Below, piece after piece: positions 7,665 through 15,704 of a DNA stretch of 29,682 bases. Every line of letters begins with the position of its first letter. The first letter of the stretch is position 1. This DNA is from GCA-020343675 sp964462945. GTDB taxonomy: Bacteria > Planctomycetota > Phycisphaerae > Sedimentisphaerales > Anaerobacaceae. The notes below the pieces were generated by a model. It saw only the letters and a list, made by a program, of their open reading frames with translations, ran no database searches and had not been told where the DNA came from. The position numbers and the translations under genes are program-made. The stretch covers positions 1-29,682 of the forward strand of contig CAYWZW010000064.1 in assembly GCA_964462945.1 (NCBI GenBank), written 5' to 3'.

Positions 7665-9026
7665 ATGGATCGTCGTGAGTTTCTAAAAGCGGGTGTGGCC
7701 GGAATGGCTTGGTCCGGCCTTGCTGCCGGGTCGAGCATTTACGCCGGGGAGTCGGCGGGCCAAAAGGCGAAACGGTATGGGCTGATTGGCTGCGGCTGGT
7801 ACGGCAAGAGCGCCATGTTCCGTTTGCTTCAAGTTGCGCCGGTCGAGGTCGTGGCGTTGTGTGACGTGGATTCGAAGATGCTGGCTGAGACCGCCGAGAT
7901 GGTGGCCGCCCGCCAGGCGTCGAGAAAAACGCCACGCACCTACGGGGACTACCGCGAGATGCTCAAGGCCGAGCAGCTCGATATTGTGCACGTGGCCACA
8001 CCCGACCATTGGCACGCGCTGGCGATGATCGCTGCCGTCAAGGCCGGGGCCGATGTCTATGTCGAGAAGCCCGTCAGCGCGGATGTCGTTGAGGGCCAGG
8101 CCATGCTCGCTGCCGCCCGAAAGTACAACCGGGTCGTACAGGTGAACATGCAGCGGCGCAGCACGCCGCACCTGGTCGAAGCCCGCGAGAAGATCATCAA
8201 GGAGGGCAGGCTCGGCAAGATCGCCCACGTCGAGATTTGCTGCTACTATCACATGCGGGCCCGTGGGAATCCGCCCGATACGGCTCCGCCCGAACATCTC
8301 AATTATGATATGTGGACCGGGCCGGCGCCGATGCGCCCGTACAATTCAATCGCGCACCCGCGCGGCTGGCGGGCCTTTATGGAATACGGCAACGGCATCG
8401 TCGGCGACATGTGCGTGCACATGCTCGACATGGTCCGCTGGATGCTCGATTTGGGCTGGCCCAAACGCATCAGCTCGTCCGGCGGCATCTTGATGGACAA
8501 GGACAGCAAGGCCAACATCACCGACACGCAGATTGCAACCTTCGATTTCGGTGCTGTGCCGGTGACCTGGACGCATCGGACGTGGGGCAGCACGCCCGAC
8601 CCGGATTATCCCTGGGCCGCCTTCATCTACGGCCAGAACGGAACCTTGAAAGCCGACGTCCACAAGTATGAATTCATCCCCGCAGGCAAAGGCGAGAAAA
8701 TCGGTGGCAAGGCCCTGTACGAGTACGACAAATATCCGGAGGACGAGACTGAGAAGGATCTCGAACGTCACGTAGCCGCACCTATGCGCCGGCACTGGAA
8801 GAACTTCCTGGAAATGGTTGAAACGCGGGGACGGCCCGTCTCCGACATCGAGCAGGGTTACATCACCGCCGCCTCGTGTATCCTGGCGAACGTCGCGTGC
8901 CGGCTCGGCCGCACGCTGGTCTGGGACCCTGAAAAAGGCCGGGTTGTGGACGATGATGAGGCGAACGGCCTGCTGCGCCGCCCATACCGGCAGCCGTGGA
9001 TACATCCTGATCCGGAGAACGTCTGA
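7665..9026 (+). CDS. Tat-exported Gfo/Idh/MocA-family oxidoreductase
   Basis: This is a 453-residue member of the Gfo/Idh/MocA superfamily. The Tat signal MDRREFLKAG opens the protein. The dinucleotide motif GLIGCGWYG is at about 39-47, followed by LCDVDS, then TPDHWHA and VEKP (EKP at 134-136). The substrate domain includes GNGIVGDMCVHMLDMVRWML. The end is the WDPEKGRVVDDDEANGLLRRPYR block shared with the 3695-4993 protein, but the two are clearly diverged. ATG 7665 is chosen over upstream in-frame starts because GAGAGGA is six bases before it and it begins at the Tat motif. The last 164 bp overlap the antisense 3' end of the next gene, whose reading frame has overrun. The substrate is unknown. 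Confidence 0.92.
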   Translation: MDRREFLKAGVAGMAWSGLAAGSSIYAGESAGQKAKRYGLIGCGWYGKSAMFRLLQVAPVEVVALCDVDSKMLAETAEMVAARQASRKTPRTYGDYREMLKAEQLDIVHVATPDHWHALAMIAAVKAGADVYVEKPVSADVVEGQAMLAAARKYNRVVQVNMQRRSTPHLVEAREKIIKEGRLGKIAHVEICCYYHMRARGNPPDTAPPEHLNYDMWTGPAPMRPYNSIAHPRGWRAFMEYGNGIVGDMCVHMLDMVRWMLDLGWPKRISSSGGILMDKDSKANITDTQIATFDFGAVPVTWTHRTWGSTPDPDYPWAAFIYGQNGTLKADVHKYEFIPAGKGEKIGGKALYEYDKYPEDETEKDLERHVAAPMRRHWKNFLEMVETRGRPVSDIEQGYITAASCILANVACRLGRTLVWDPEKGRVVDDDEANGLLRRPYRQPWIHPDPENV

Positions 9027-10587
9027 GCTCAAGTGGATTTTCGATTTTCGATTGGCGATTTTCGACTTTCAATCGGCAGTCGGCAGTCGGCAGTCGGCAA
9101 TCGGCAATCGGCAGTCCGATCTCCGGGGGCTTCCAGCCCTCGCGGCACGGGCGCCGGATCAGTTCATCGGCTTCCGGGGTATTTTCTGCCTTCAACGCCT
9201 CGGCATTCCACTGGATTTTCTTGCCGAGATGCACGGCCAGATTGCCTAAGAGCACCATTTCGGTGAGCGGACCGGCGTAATCGAAATTGGACAGCGGCTT
9301 GGGTCCCCCTCTGCACGCTTCGAGCCATTCGGCATCTTCGTTGGGCACCCGGCGGATTGTCTTGGGAACGTCAGCAAACTGCTCGTTGCGCCGGCCCGGC
9401 ATAACGATCCAGTCGGTCGCGCTTCGCCTGAACAGCATCATTCCCTCGTCGCCGACGAGGATCACGTCCCAACTCCTTGGGTCACCGACGCCAGCTTGGG
9501 TTTTCTTCTTCTGCCTTCCTCGGGCGTTGACCGGTGGCTCGACCACGTCCTTCTTCCTCGCCTCTGCGGTCACCTGCTCGAACAGCTCGTATGGAGCGTT
9601 CTGCTTGCCGTCCTTGTTGCCGTCGTACCAGACGTATTTCACCGCGGGCGCCTCGACCGCGGCCTTCGGCCCGACGGCACTGCCAACGTCGCCGCCGCCT
9701 ATGGACTTTCGCGCGGCAAAGCGATATGTGATGGTGGACCAGTCAGGCCCTGTTTCCTTCGTCTGGCCGCCTGATTCAGCCTCGACGGACAATGGCGAGC
9801 CCAGATCGAGCGCCCAATACGCCATATCCATGATGTGGCAGGCCATATCACCGAGCGCGCCGGTGCCAAAGTCCCACCAGCCGCGCCATTTGAACGGCAC
9901 ATAGCAGGGATTGTACCCTCGCGTCGGTGCCGGGCCGAGCCAGAGGTCCCAATCCAGGTCGGCCGGCTTGGGTTCGCTGGCAAGGCGCGTGCGTTCATCC
10001 AAGGCCTTTTGCCCCTGCGGCCAGATGGGACGATTCGTCCAGGCGTGCACCTCACGCACAGGGCCGATGATGCCCGCCCGCACCAGCTCGACGGCGCGAC
10101 GGATCGGCTCGCCCGCGTGCGCCTGATTACCCATCTGCGTTTGCACTTTGTAGTAGCGGGCCGCCCGCGTCATCAGGCGCGCCTCGTAGATCGAATGGGT
10201 CAGTGGTTTCTGGCAATACACGTGCTTGCCCAAAGACATGGCCATCAGGGACGCGACCGCGTGCGTGTGGTCGGGCGTGCTCACCGTGACGGCGTCGATG
10301 CCTTTTTCCTTTTCGAGCATCACGCGAAAGTCGCTGTAGCGTTTGGCATCCGGGAAGCTCTCGAACGTCTTGCCCGCCCGAGCCTGGTCCACGTCGCACA
10401 GCGCTATGAACGTTCCGCCCGCACGGGTCAAATCTGTGACTTCCCCAGCCCCCTTGCCGCCGACGCCGATGCCCGCCAAGTAGAAGCGGTCGTTGACGCC
10501 CCAGACGCGCGCGGGAATGTACGTGAATGCGAGAGAAGAGGCGGCGGCCGCCATAAACTCACGACGAGTGATTCGTTGATTACGCAT
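8863..10587 (-). CDS. Tat-exported Gfo/Idh/MocA oxidoreductase with repeat-derived C-terminal tail
   Basis: This is a 574-residue frame. It has a Tat signal (TRREFMAAAASS), Rossmann GIGVGGKG at about 39-46, TPDHTHA, then QKP (126-128) in place of EKP, a variant seen in a planctomycete subgroup of this family. Next come GTGALGDMACHIMDMAYWAL and a Lys/Gly-rich insert around 290-370. The conserved family part ends at about residue 490 (CREGWKPPEI). The last 84 residues are then encoded by a heptanucleotide repeat array and by the antisense of the neighbouring oxidoreductase, so they are probably not ancestral. The original stop seems to have been lost to the repeat. The start at 10587 has GAAAGGG upstream. 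The gene is divergent from the 10846 gene. Confidence 0.88.
   Translation of the reverse strand: MRNQRITRREFMAAAASSLAFTYIPARVWGVNDRFYLAGIGVGGKGAGEVTDLTRAGGTFIALCDVDQARAGKTFESFPDAKRYSDFRVMLEKEKGIDAVTVSTPDHTHAVASLMAMSLGKHVYCQKPLTHSIYEARLMTRAARYYKVQTQMGNQAHAGEPIRRAVELVRAGIIGPVREVHAWTNRPIWPQGQKALDERTRLASEPKPADLDWDLWLGPAPTRGYNPCYVPFKWRGWWDFGTGALGDMACHIMDMAYWALDLGSPLSVEAESGGQTKETGPDWSTITYRFAARKSIGGGDVGSAVGPKAAVEAPAVKYVWYDGNKDGKQNAPYELFEQVTAEARKKDVVEPPVNARGRQKKKTQAGVGDPRSWDVILVGDEGMMLFRRSATDWIVMPGRRNEQFADVPKTIRRVPNEDAEWLEACRGGPKPLSNFDYAGPLTEMVLLGNLAVHLGKKIQWNAEALKAENTPEADELIRRPCREGWKPPEIGLPIADCRLPTADCRLKVENRQSKIENPLELRRSPDQDVSTAAGMGGAAGRSPHHRPQPGLFQGPRPACGRAGTRRSPGYTRRR
9036..9115. repeat. Heptanucleotide tandem array plus AT-rich tcgatttt tract
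   Basis: Six consecutive 7-bp units of CGGCAGT or CGGCAAT run from 9074 to 9115. They are preceded by repeats of gattttcg (9036-9073). On the minus strand this reads as a seven-residue peptide repeat (PTADCRL-like) in the tail of the oxidoreductase at 8863-10587. Similar arrays are, to my recollection, common between genes in planctomycete genomes. Confidence 0.85.
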
Positions 10588-10845
10588 CTTTCACCCTTTC
10601 AGTTGACGGTAATATCCGAGCCATACAACTACCCAATAGCATACTGCAATTGCCCTGCATTTCAAGGATTCAGCCGAGCCGGCCTGGAAAAACTCCGGGA
10701 GAGTGGGGTGCCTGACAGGTATCTGCCAAGGGGGGACACCCGGTGATGGGCGAACAAGTCTCGCAATTGTCTCGTATTCCAGTGATTGACGAAGAACATT
10801 GTGCCGCCGGTGTCTGAAAGGCCGCGATAGTAGGAGGGTATTGTG

Positions 10846-12963
10846 ATGCCCGTGAAGCCAAATAGCCCCAGCCATCTGGGCGACCGAACGATTCACTTCA
10901 TCGCGTCGTTGCTCGTATCGACGGTGTTTTGTGCCGCTGCGGGGGCTGGAATTGCTGTAAAACGTGTCGCCTCCGCTCTCGACAGGCCGCTTTATGTCAC
11001 GGCCCCACCGGGCGACACGGGTCGGCTGTTCATCGTTGAGCAGCACACGGGACGAATTAAAATCCTGAACCTCGACACTGGAGCCGTCAACACGACCCCA
11101 TTTCTGGACATTGACGGCCTTTCGACCGGAAATGAGCAGGGGCTGCTTGGTCTGGCATTTGACCCCAACTACGCCGCCAACGGATTTTTCTACGTCAACT
11201 TCACCGAAACAAGTGGGACAACCAATATCCGCAGGTATCAGGTCTCGGCGGGCAATCCGGATATTGCAGACGCATCCACGGCAGCGCTCGTCATGACCTA
11301 CGCCCAGCCCTTCAGCAACCACAACGGCGGCTGGCTCGGATTCGGACCGGACGGATTTCTCTATATCTCCTCCGGCGACGGCGGCAGTGGAAACGACCCG
11401 GGCAATCGCGCCCAGGACATCACCGACCAGAGGCTCGGCAAGATCCTGCGGATCGACGTCAACGGCGATGAATTCCCCGCTGACGCCGCCCGGAACTACG
11501 CGATTCCAAGCAGCAATCCTTTTGTCGGCAGGACCGGTGACGATGAGATCTGGGCGTACGGCTTACGCAACCCATGGCGCCCGAGCTTCGACAGGTTGAC
11601 GGGTGACCTCTATATTGCAGACGTTGGTCAGAACCAGCGAGAGGAGATCAATTTCCAGCCTGCATCGAGCAAAGGCGGCGAGAACTACGGATGGCGGGTG
11701 ATGGAGGGGACTAGATGCAACTTTCCCAACGACCCACTGCCCTGCGATGATCCGAGCTTCACGCCTCCGATCCATGAATACTCTCACACGGCTGCGCCCG
11801 ATGGCGGCTTCTCCATTACCGGCGGCTATGTGTACCGCGGTCCGGTCCCGGACCTGCAGGGCATTTACTTTTTTGCCGACTACGTGAGCAATCAAATCTG
11901 GTCGTTTCGCTTCGACGGCACCAACAAAACCGATTTTGCGAACCGTACAGCCGAAGTATCGGCCGACGTCGGCTCGGTACAATCGATTTCCTCGTTCGGC
12001 GAGGATGCTTCCGGCAACCTTTACATCGTGGACCTTGATGGTGAGGTCTTCAAGATAGTATGCCCGTCGGCCCTAAGGGCTGATTTTGACGGGGACTGCG
12101 ACATCGACCTATCCGACTTCGCCCTGTTTGCCGGAGCTTGGCTGACTGAGCCTTCTGACGCCCTGTGGAACCCTTCGTACGACATCTCGGAGCCAAAGGA
12201 TGGCGTTATTAACGTGCTGGACCTTGCCGTATTTACGGATGCCTGGCTGTCTGATTTTCGCTTGATCGCGCGCTGGAAGATGGACGAAGCAGAAGGCAAC
12301 ATCGCACGCGACAGTGCCGATGACAATCACGGCACACTTCATGGGAACCCGGTCTGGCAGCCGGCCGGCGGTGAGGTTGATGGGGCCTTGCAGCTTGATG
12401 GCGCGGGGGACTATGTCAGTACTAACTTTGTTTTGGATCCGGCGCAAGGGGCGTTCAGCCTTTTGGCGTGGATCAAAGGCGGCGCACCGGGACAAGTGAT
12501 CGTCTCTCAAGCAGACGGCACCGGGACCGGGCAGATGTGGCTGGCGGCCTCGGCCGTGAATGGTTGGCTGCTGACCGAGTTGGTGCCTCCTCCTGCCGGC
12601 AGGTTTACCCCGCCGCCGTTAGTGTCGCAGTCCGTGGTCACAGATGGCGGATGGCACAGGGTCGGTCTGGTCTGGGATGGCTCGCACAGGCACCTGTACG
12701 TGGATGGTACCGAGGTCGCCAAAGACGCGGAACCTCTGACTCCGTTGAAATCATCCGACGGCGGCCTGTACATAGGTGCCGGCAAGGGTCTTGATTCGGC
12801 GAGCTTCTGGGCCGGCTTGATTGATGACGTCCGCATCTACAATGTCGCGCTGGGTACAGACGAAGCGATGGATGAGGCAGGATGGATGATGGACGATTCG
12901 TCCCTCGTCCCTCATCTCTCGTCCCGCGTGCCGGATGCATTTCTCACGCAGCGAAAGCCGTAG
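10846..12963 (+). CDS. Secreted glucose/sorbosone dehydrogenase-type propeller with dockerin-like and LamG domains
   Basis: This is a 705-residue exported protein in three parts. Residues about 40-400 are a GSDH-type propeller, related to PQQ-dependent soluble aldose dehydrogenases. It has GLLGLAFDPNYAANGFFYV, the NHNGG motif with the His159 expected as catalytic base, FGPDGFLYISSGDGG, and LRNPWRPSFD. Residues about 410-470 are a dockerin-like pair of calcium loops (DFDGDCDIDLSDFALFAGAWL; KDGVINVLDLAVFTDAWL). Residues about 474-690 form a LamG/concanavalin-like domain (ARWKMDEAEGN, GALQLDGAGDYV, GLIDDVRIYNVAL). AGGAGG lies eight bases before ATG 10846, and a GTG directly precedes it. The last 20-25 residues come from a dispersed repeat, and 52 bp overlap the next convergent gene. 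It probably oxidises a sugar at the cell surface while bound to glycan. Confidence 0.88.
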   Translation: MPVKPNSPSHLGDRTIHFIASLLVSTVFCAAAGAGIAVKRVASALDRPLYVTAPPGDTGRLFIVEQHTGRIKILNLDTGAVNTTPFLDIDGLSTGNEQGLLGLAFDPNYAANGFFYVNFTETSGTTNIRRYQVSAGNPDIADASTAALVMTYAQPFSNHNGGWLGFGPDGFLYISSGDGGSGNDPGNRAQDITDQRLGKILRIDVNGDEFPADAARNYAIPSSNPFVGRTGDDEIWAYGLRNPWRPSFDRLTGDLYIADVGQNQREEINFQPASSKGGENYGWRVMEGTRCNFPNDPLPCDDPSFTPPIHEYSHTAAPDGGFSITGGYVYRGPVPDLQGIYFFADYVSNQIWSFRFDGTNKTDFANRTAEVSADVGSVQSISSFGEDASGNLYIVDLDGEVFKIVCPSALRADFDGDCDIDLSDFALFAGAWLTEPSDALWNPSYDISEPKDGVINVLDLAVFTDAWLSDFRLIARWKMDEAEGNIARDSADDNHGTLHGNPVWQPAGGEVDGALQLDGAGDYVSTNFVLDPAQGAFSLLAWIKGGAPGQVIVSQADGTGTGQMWLAASAVNGWLLTELVPPPAGRFTPPPLVSQSVVTDGGWHRVGLVWDGSHRHLYVDGTEVAKDAEPLTPLKSSDGGLYIGAGKGLDSASFWAGLIDDVRIYNVALGTDEAMDEAGWMMDDSSLVPHLSSRVPDAFLTQRKP
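12865..12926. repeat. Purine/pyrimidine-asymmetric inverted repeat at convergent gene ends
   Basis: The centre is GGACGA-T-TCGTCC (12891-12903). Flanking arms are GATGAGG (12871-12877) and CCTCATC (12910-12916), with reiterated gatgg/ggacga words between. It encodes the tail of the GSDH protein on the plus strand. On the minus strand it supplies the last residues and the TGA stop of the SUMF1-fold protein. Confidence 0.65.
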
Positions 12964-13772
12964 ATGTCGTATCCGAAGCAGACATCGGCGTAGCCTGGGT
13001 CTTCGTTGTAACGATAACCGCAGCGACAGCTCTCAGCGCTGAATTTCCACGCGCCGCCGCGGACGACTTTGGTATCGCCGGTCTGCGGCCCCCTCGGATT
13101 TTCCTTGGGGCTTTCCTGATAGTAGTCCACTTTGTAGAAGTCGTTGCACCACTGCCAGACGTTTCCGTGCATATCGTACAGTCCCCACGAATTGGGGAGT
13201 TTCTGGCCTACCGGCTGGGGTTTTCCGCCGGAGTTTGTGTCAATCCAGGCATAATCCTTCAGCTTCGAGGGGTCATTCCCAAAGAAGTACGCTGTGGCAG
13301 TGCCTGCCCGACAGGCATATTCCCATTCCGCTTCGGTGGGCAGTCTGTATCCGTTCGCCTCAAAATTACATTCCCACGTATTCAAATCGTAGCAAGGCTG
13401 AAGTCCTTCCAATTTGGAGCGGGCGTTGCAGTATTTAGCCGCATCGGACCAGCGCATCTGCTCCACGGGATTGCCGGCTCCCTTCCAGCGGGAGGGGTTT
13501 TCTCCCATGAGTTTTTGATAGTTTTCTTGAGTCACCAGATGCGTGTCCATGTAAAAGGAGCTGACAGAAATCTCATGGGGGGTTGCATCTATTTCGTTCT
13601 CATCGCCCATCAGGAACCGCCCACCGGGAATCAGAACCATTTGTACACCGGACTCGGATTTCGATTCTCCCACAGCGGGGCTCGGGGCTTTCGCGGTGTC
13701 TGCAGCGGTCCTGCGCTTGCAGCCATGAAACAATACCAAGACGAGTAATAGGACTACAACATGATGCTTCAT
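12912..13772 (-). CDS. SUMF1/FGE-fold lipoprotein lacking one active-site Cys
   Basis: This is a 286-residue protein of the formylglycine-generating-enzyme (SUMF1) fold. The family blocks are MVLIPGGRFLMGD, TPHEISVSSFYMDTHLVTQENY, RLPTEAEWEYACRAGT, WGLYDMHGNVWQWC and the closing YGFRCVR. The N-terminus is strongly hydrophobic and ends FHGC at Cys18, a plausible but imperfect lipobox. In true FGEs the RGGS block is followed by two copper-binding Cys five apart. Here the RGGAW block has Phe244 at the first position and Cys249 at the second. It is therefore probably not a sulfatase maturase, but another member of this fold family. AGGAG is ten bases before the ATG. It lies 45 bp downstream of the unknown gene at 13818-15623, probably in its operon. 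The final ASGTRDER residues come from a repeat. Confidence 0.86.
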   Translation of the reverse strand: MKHHVVVLLLVLVLFHGCKRRTAADTAKAPSPAVGESKSESGVQMVLIPGGRFLMGDENEIDATPHEISVSSFYMDTHLVTQENYQKLMGENPSRWKGAGNPVEQMRWSDAAKYCNARSKLEGLQPCYDLNTWECNFEANGYRLPTEAEWEYACRAGTATAYFFGNDPSKLKDYAWIDTNSGGKPQPVGQKLPNSWGLYDMHGNVWQWCNDFYKVDYYQESPKENPRGPQTGDTKVVRGGAWKFSAESCRCGYRYNEDPGYADVCFGYDIYGFRCVRNASGTRDER

Positions 13773-13817
13773 GATTTTGTATCTCCTGTCTGCAATTCTG
13801 ATATCGGCTTCATGGGC

Positions 13818-15623
13818 TCAATAATCCGGCCATATCTCATAGCCGTCTGGGTTTCGCAGACACTGTTTGCAAAGATTTCTGATCTCATCGGCAACGGGAA
13901 TCGCCTCGGGCCGGGCCATACAACCGTAACCCGTCTGCTGGAACAGTTTCCTGGTTATGGTGTGGAACTTGCAGACAAGGGTGTCCTGCGTTCCACCCAT
14001 GCGCCGCCACCTCATCTTGAGGTCATTAAAACGCGCTATATTTCCGGGATCTTTTTTCAGGGTAAGGGCTTTCGTTTCGCGCGCCAGGCCGTCGGCGTAT
14101 GCCAGTGTCTTCATGTTTTCTCTTTCCCTGTCGTGTTGCTGAATTATCTCCCGCGTGATGGCTCTCATCTCGTCTATGAACGTCTTGAGGTCGGGCCGGG
14201 ATCTGCTCGTCTGATCGAGATAGTCCATCATCCTGCCGGCAAAGTCCTGGTACTCCTCGATCCTCTGTCTCTGCCGGGCGATGAAGTACACCATATCGTC
14301 GACACCCCCGTGGATGTACTCTTTCCTTTCTACTTCTTTGCCCGCCTCGAAGACCGGCTGCATCCCATCTGTAACTTCGCAGGTCGCGGCGCCGATGACG
14401 GCGTCCTTTCTTATATGCGAGCGCAGCCGGCGGCCTTCGACATCGAGCAGAGCACCGCAAACCTGCCCGCCCAACGTGTCTTTCATGATATCAACCGGCG
14501 TCGAAACCGAAGAGGGAGTACCTTTCCTTTCCAGAGAATATACAAGAGACTTCCCTTTGGGCGGAATCTTCTTGCCAAGACGGTAGAAAGTAGTCTCGTC
14601 CTGGAACCAGACAGGATATGGATAGAAACCAACCCCGCCGCGCCAGAACTTCTCCGGCCTGATCTCTTGGAACGTGTAAGTGGTTTTGACACCATCCTCA
14701 AGCAATTGCGTTGTCCATTTCGCGGGAAAAGGTCTTTTCCATGCGATAGAAATATCCTTCTCCAGGTAGGATGGTTTCAAGACTTCTTCATGCCAGATGC
14801 CTGGAGCGCTCAATACGGCTAGGAACACACTCTTACCGTCGTTTTCAATATCGACAGATTCGATCAGGCTAGGCTCTCGCTGCTTTCGGTGCGGAATGAG
14901 CCGGACTCGTTGCTTTCCCTCCGGCCAGGTGACAGTCAGCATATCGTTTTCGCCCTCCATCAATCCTACGAAAACGTTTGCAGAAGGAACGTGAAGTGTT
15001 TCGAGCAAAGGGTATTCTCGCGGATCAAGAATGAGGTCGTCACTGAGGAAATCTGGCACCACGCCGTACCGGATCGGACCAAGCAGGCTAATCCCGTTGA
15101 CGTTCTCAGAAGGCCGAATCTCGACGATGCACTTCTTGCCGAAGGAGAAGATACCCGAGAGGTTCTTGCCTGTTTTCTCACCGGAAAAAACCACCTCCAA
15201 AACGGCCTCGTCCCCGGAATTCTGCAGCACGGCGCAGCGGGTGATTCTTGCCGGCTCTGTTCTGAGTTCGAGAGGGATGACCTCCACTTTCTTTTCTGCG
15301 TGATCCGCTTTGGAGTATATTGTCGCCTTTCCCTCGCCCGACGAAAACACTGCCAGCAGATGTTCGTTTTCCACTGCGGCATCACCTGTGAAGGAGTACT
15401 GCAAGCTGTAGTTCTCGGGGTTATAATATTCCGGCCCGTGCCATTTTTCAGTTTCCGTAGGGACAACTCTCCAACCGTCCCTGTTTACGAGCACTTCCTC
15501 ATCGAGAGCTGGCGACACGGTATCCCATATCCGGGTTGCCGCGGTCCCTTGACTCGCTGCCAGCAAGAGAACAATTGCCATCTTGCTTGAAAACAATTTG
15601 TGATTTGAGTCTCGATTAAACAT
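13818..15623 (-). CDS. Unrecognised secreted protein, tandem paralogue A
   Basis: I do not recognise this 601-residue protein. A signal peptide (about 1-29) is followed by RIWDT. Residues about 30-400 look beta-rich, with stretches such as RCAVLQNSGDEAVLEVVFSG, VTWPEGKQ, LIESVDIENDGKSVFLAVLSAPGIWH and AWKRPFPAKW. Residues about 430-580 look helical and charged (DDMVYFIARQRQRIEEYQDFAGRMMDYLDQ). The end carries Cys568, Cys585 and Cys588 (C-x16-C-x2-C) and a terminal block LRNPDGYEIWPDY. All of this order is repeated in the neighbour at 15705-17579, so the pair arose by duplication. I chose ATG 15623. The frame continues seven codons to a TTG at 15644, but the AAGAGGAA lies between them. The CxxC is not followed by His, so it is not a c-type haem site. 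Binding or catalysis on exported glycans is only a guess from context. Confidence 0.8.
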   Translation of the reverse strand: MFNRDSNHKLFSSKMAIVLLLAASQGTAATRIWDTVSPALDEEVLVNRDGWRVVPTETEKWHGPEYYNPENYSLQYSFTGDAAVENEHLLAVFSSGEGKATIYSKADHAEKKVEVIPLELRTEPARITRCAVLQNSGDEAVLEVVFSGEKTGKNLSGIFSFGKKCIVEIRPSENVNGISLLGPIRYGVVPDFLSDDLILDPREYPLLETLHVPSANVFVGLMEGENDMLTVTWPEGKQRVRLIPHRKQREPSLIESVDIENDGKSVFLAVLSAPGIWHEEVLKPSYLEKDISIAWKRPFPAKWTTQLLEDGVKTTYTFQEIRPEKFWRGGVGFYPYPVWFQDETTFYRLGKKIPPKGKSLVYSLERKGTPSSVSTPVDIMKDTLGGQVCGALLDVEGRRLRSHIRKDAVIGAATCEVTDGMQPVFEAGKEVERKEYIHGGVDDMVYFIARQRQRIEEYQDFAGRMMDYLDQTSRSRPDLKTFIDEMRAITREIIQQHDRERENMKTLAYADGLARETKALTLKKDPGNIARFNDLKMRWRRMGGTQDTLVCKFHTITRKLFQQTGYGCMARPEAIPVADEIRNLCKQCLRNPDGYEIWPDY

Positions 15624-15704
15624 TGCCGCCGATTTCCTCTTCAATACCGTTTGTTAGCTTGTGTCCCCAATAAGCTCACGAACAATCAACGAACAGATTA
15701 ACTG

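Noticed and set aside
9036..9115. CRISPR-like array
   Set aside because: The units are 7 bp with no spacers. This is a simple tandem repeat.
10588..10845. Intergenic stretch with a 23-residue frame (ATG 10746) and a gggtgcctgacaggta-type word
   Set aside because: The small frame has no ribosome binding site and no recognisable product. The word looks like a dispersed repeat, but only one copy is present, so no feature was called.
10591..11322. 243-codon minus-strand frame upstream of and antisense to the GSDH gene
   Set aside because: It overlaps the N-terminal half of the propeller and shows no family motif. The upstream part is intergenic sequence.
12912..13772. Maturase for the window's sulfatase
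   Set aside because: One of the two Cys needed for formylglycine formation is replaced by Phe, and a lipobox-like N-terminus suggests envelope anchoring.
13761..14822. 353-codon plus-strand frame opposite paralogue A
   Set aside because: The minus-strand frame has a paralogue next door with conserved protein sequence, which shows that it is the coding strand.
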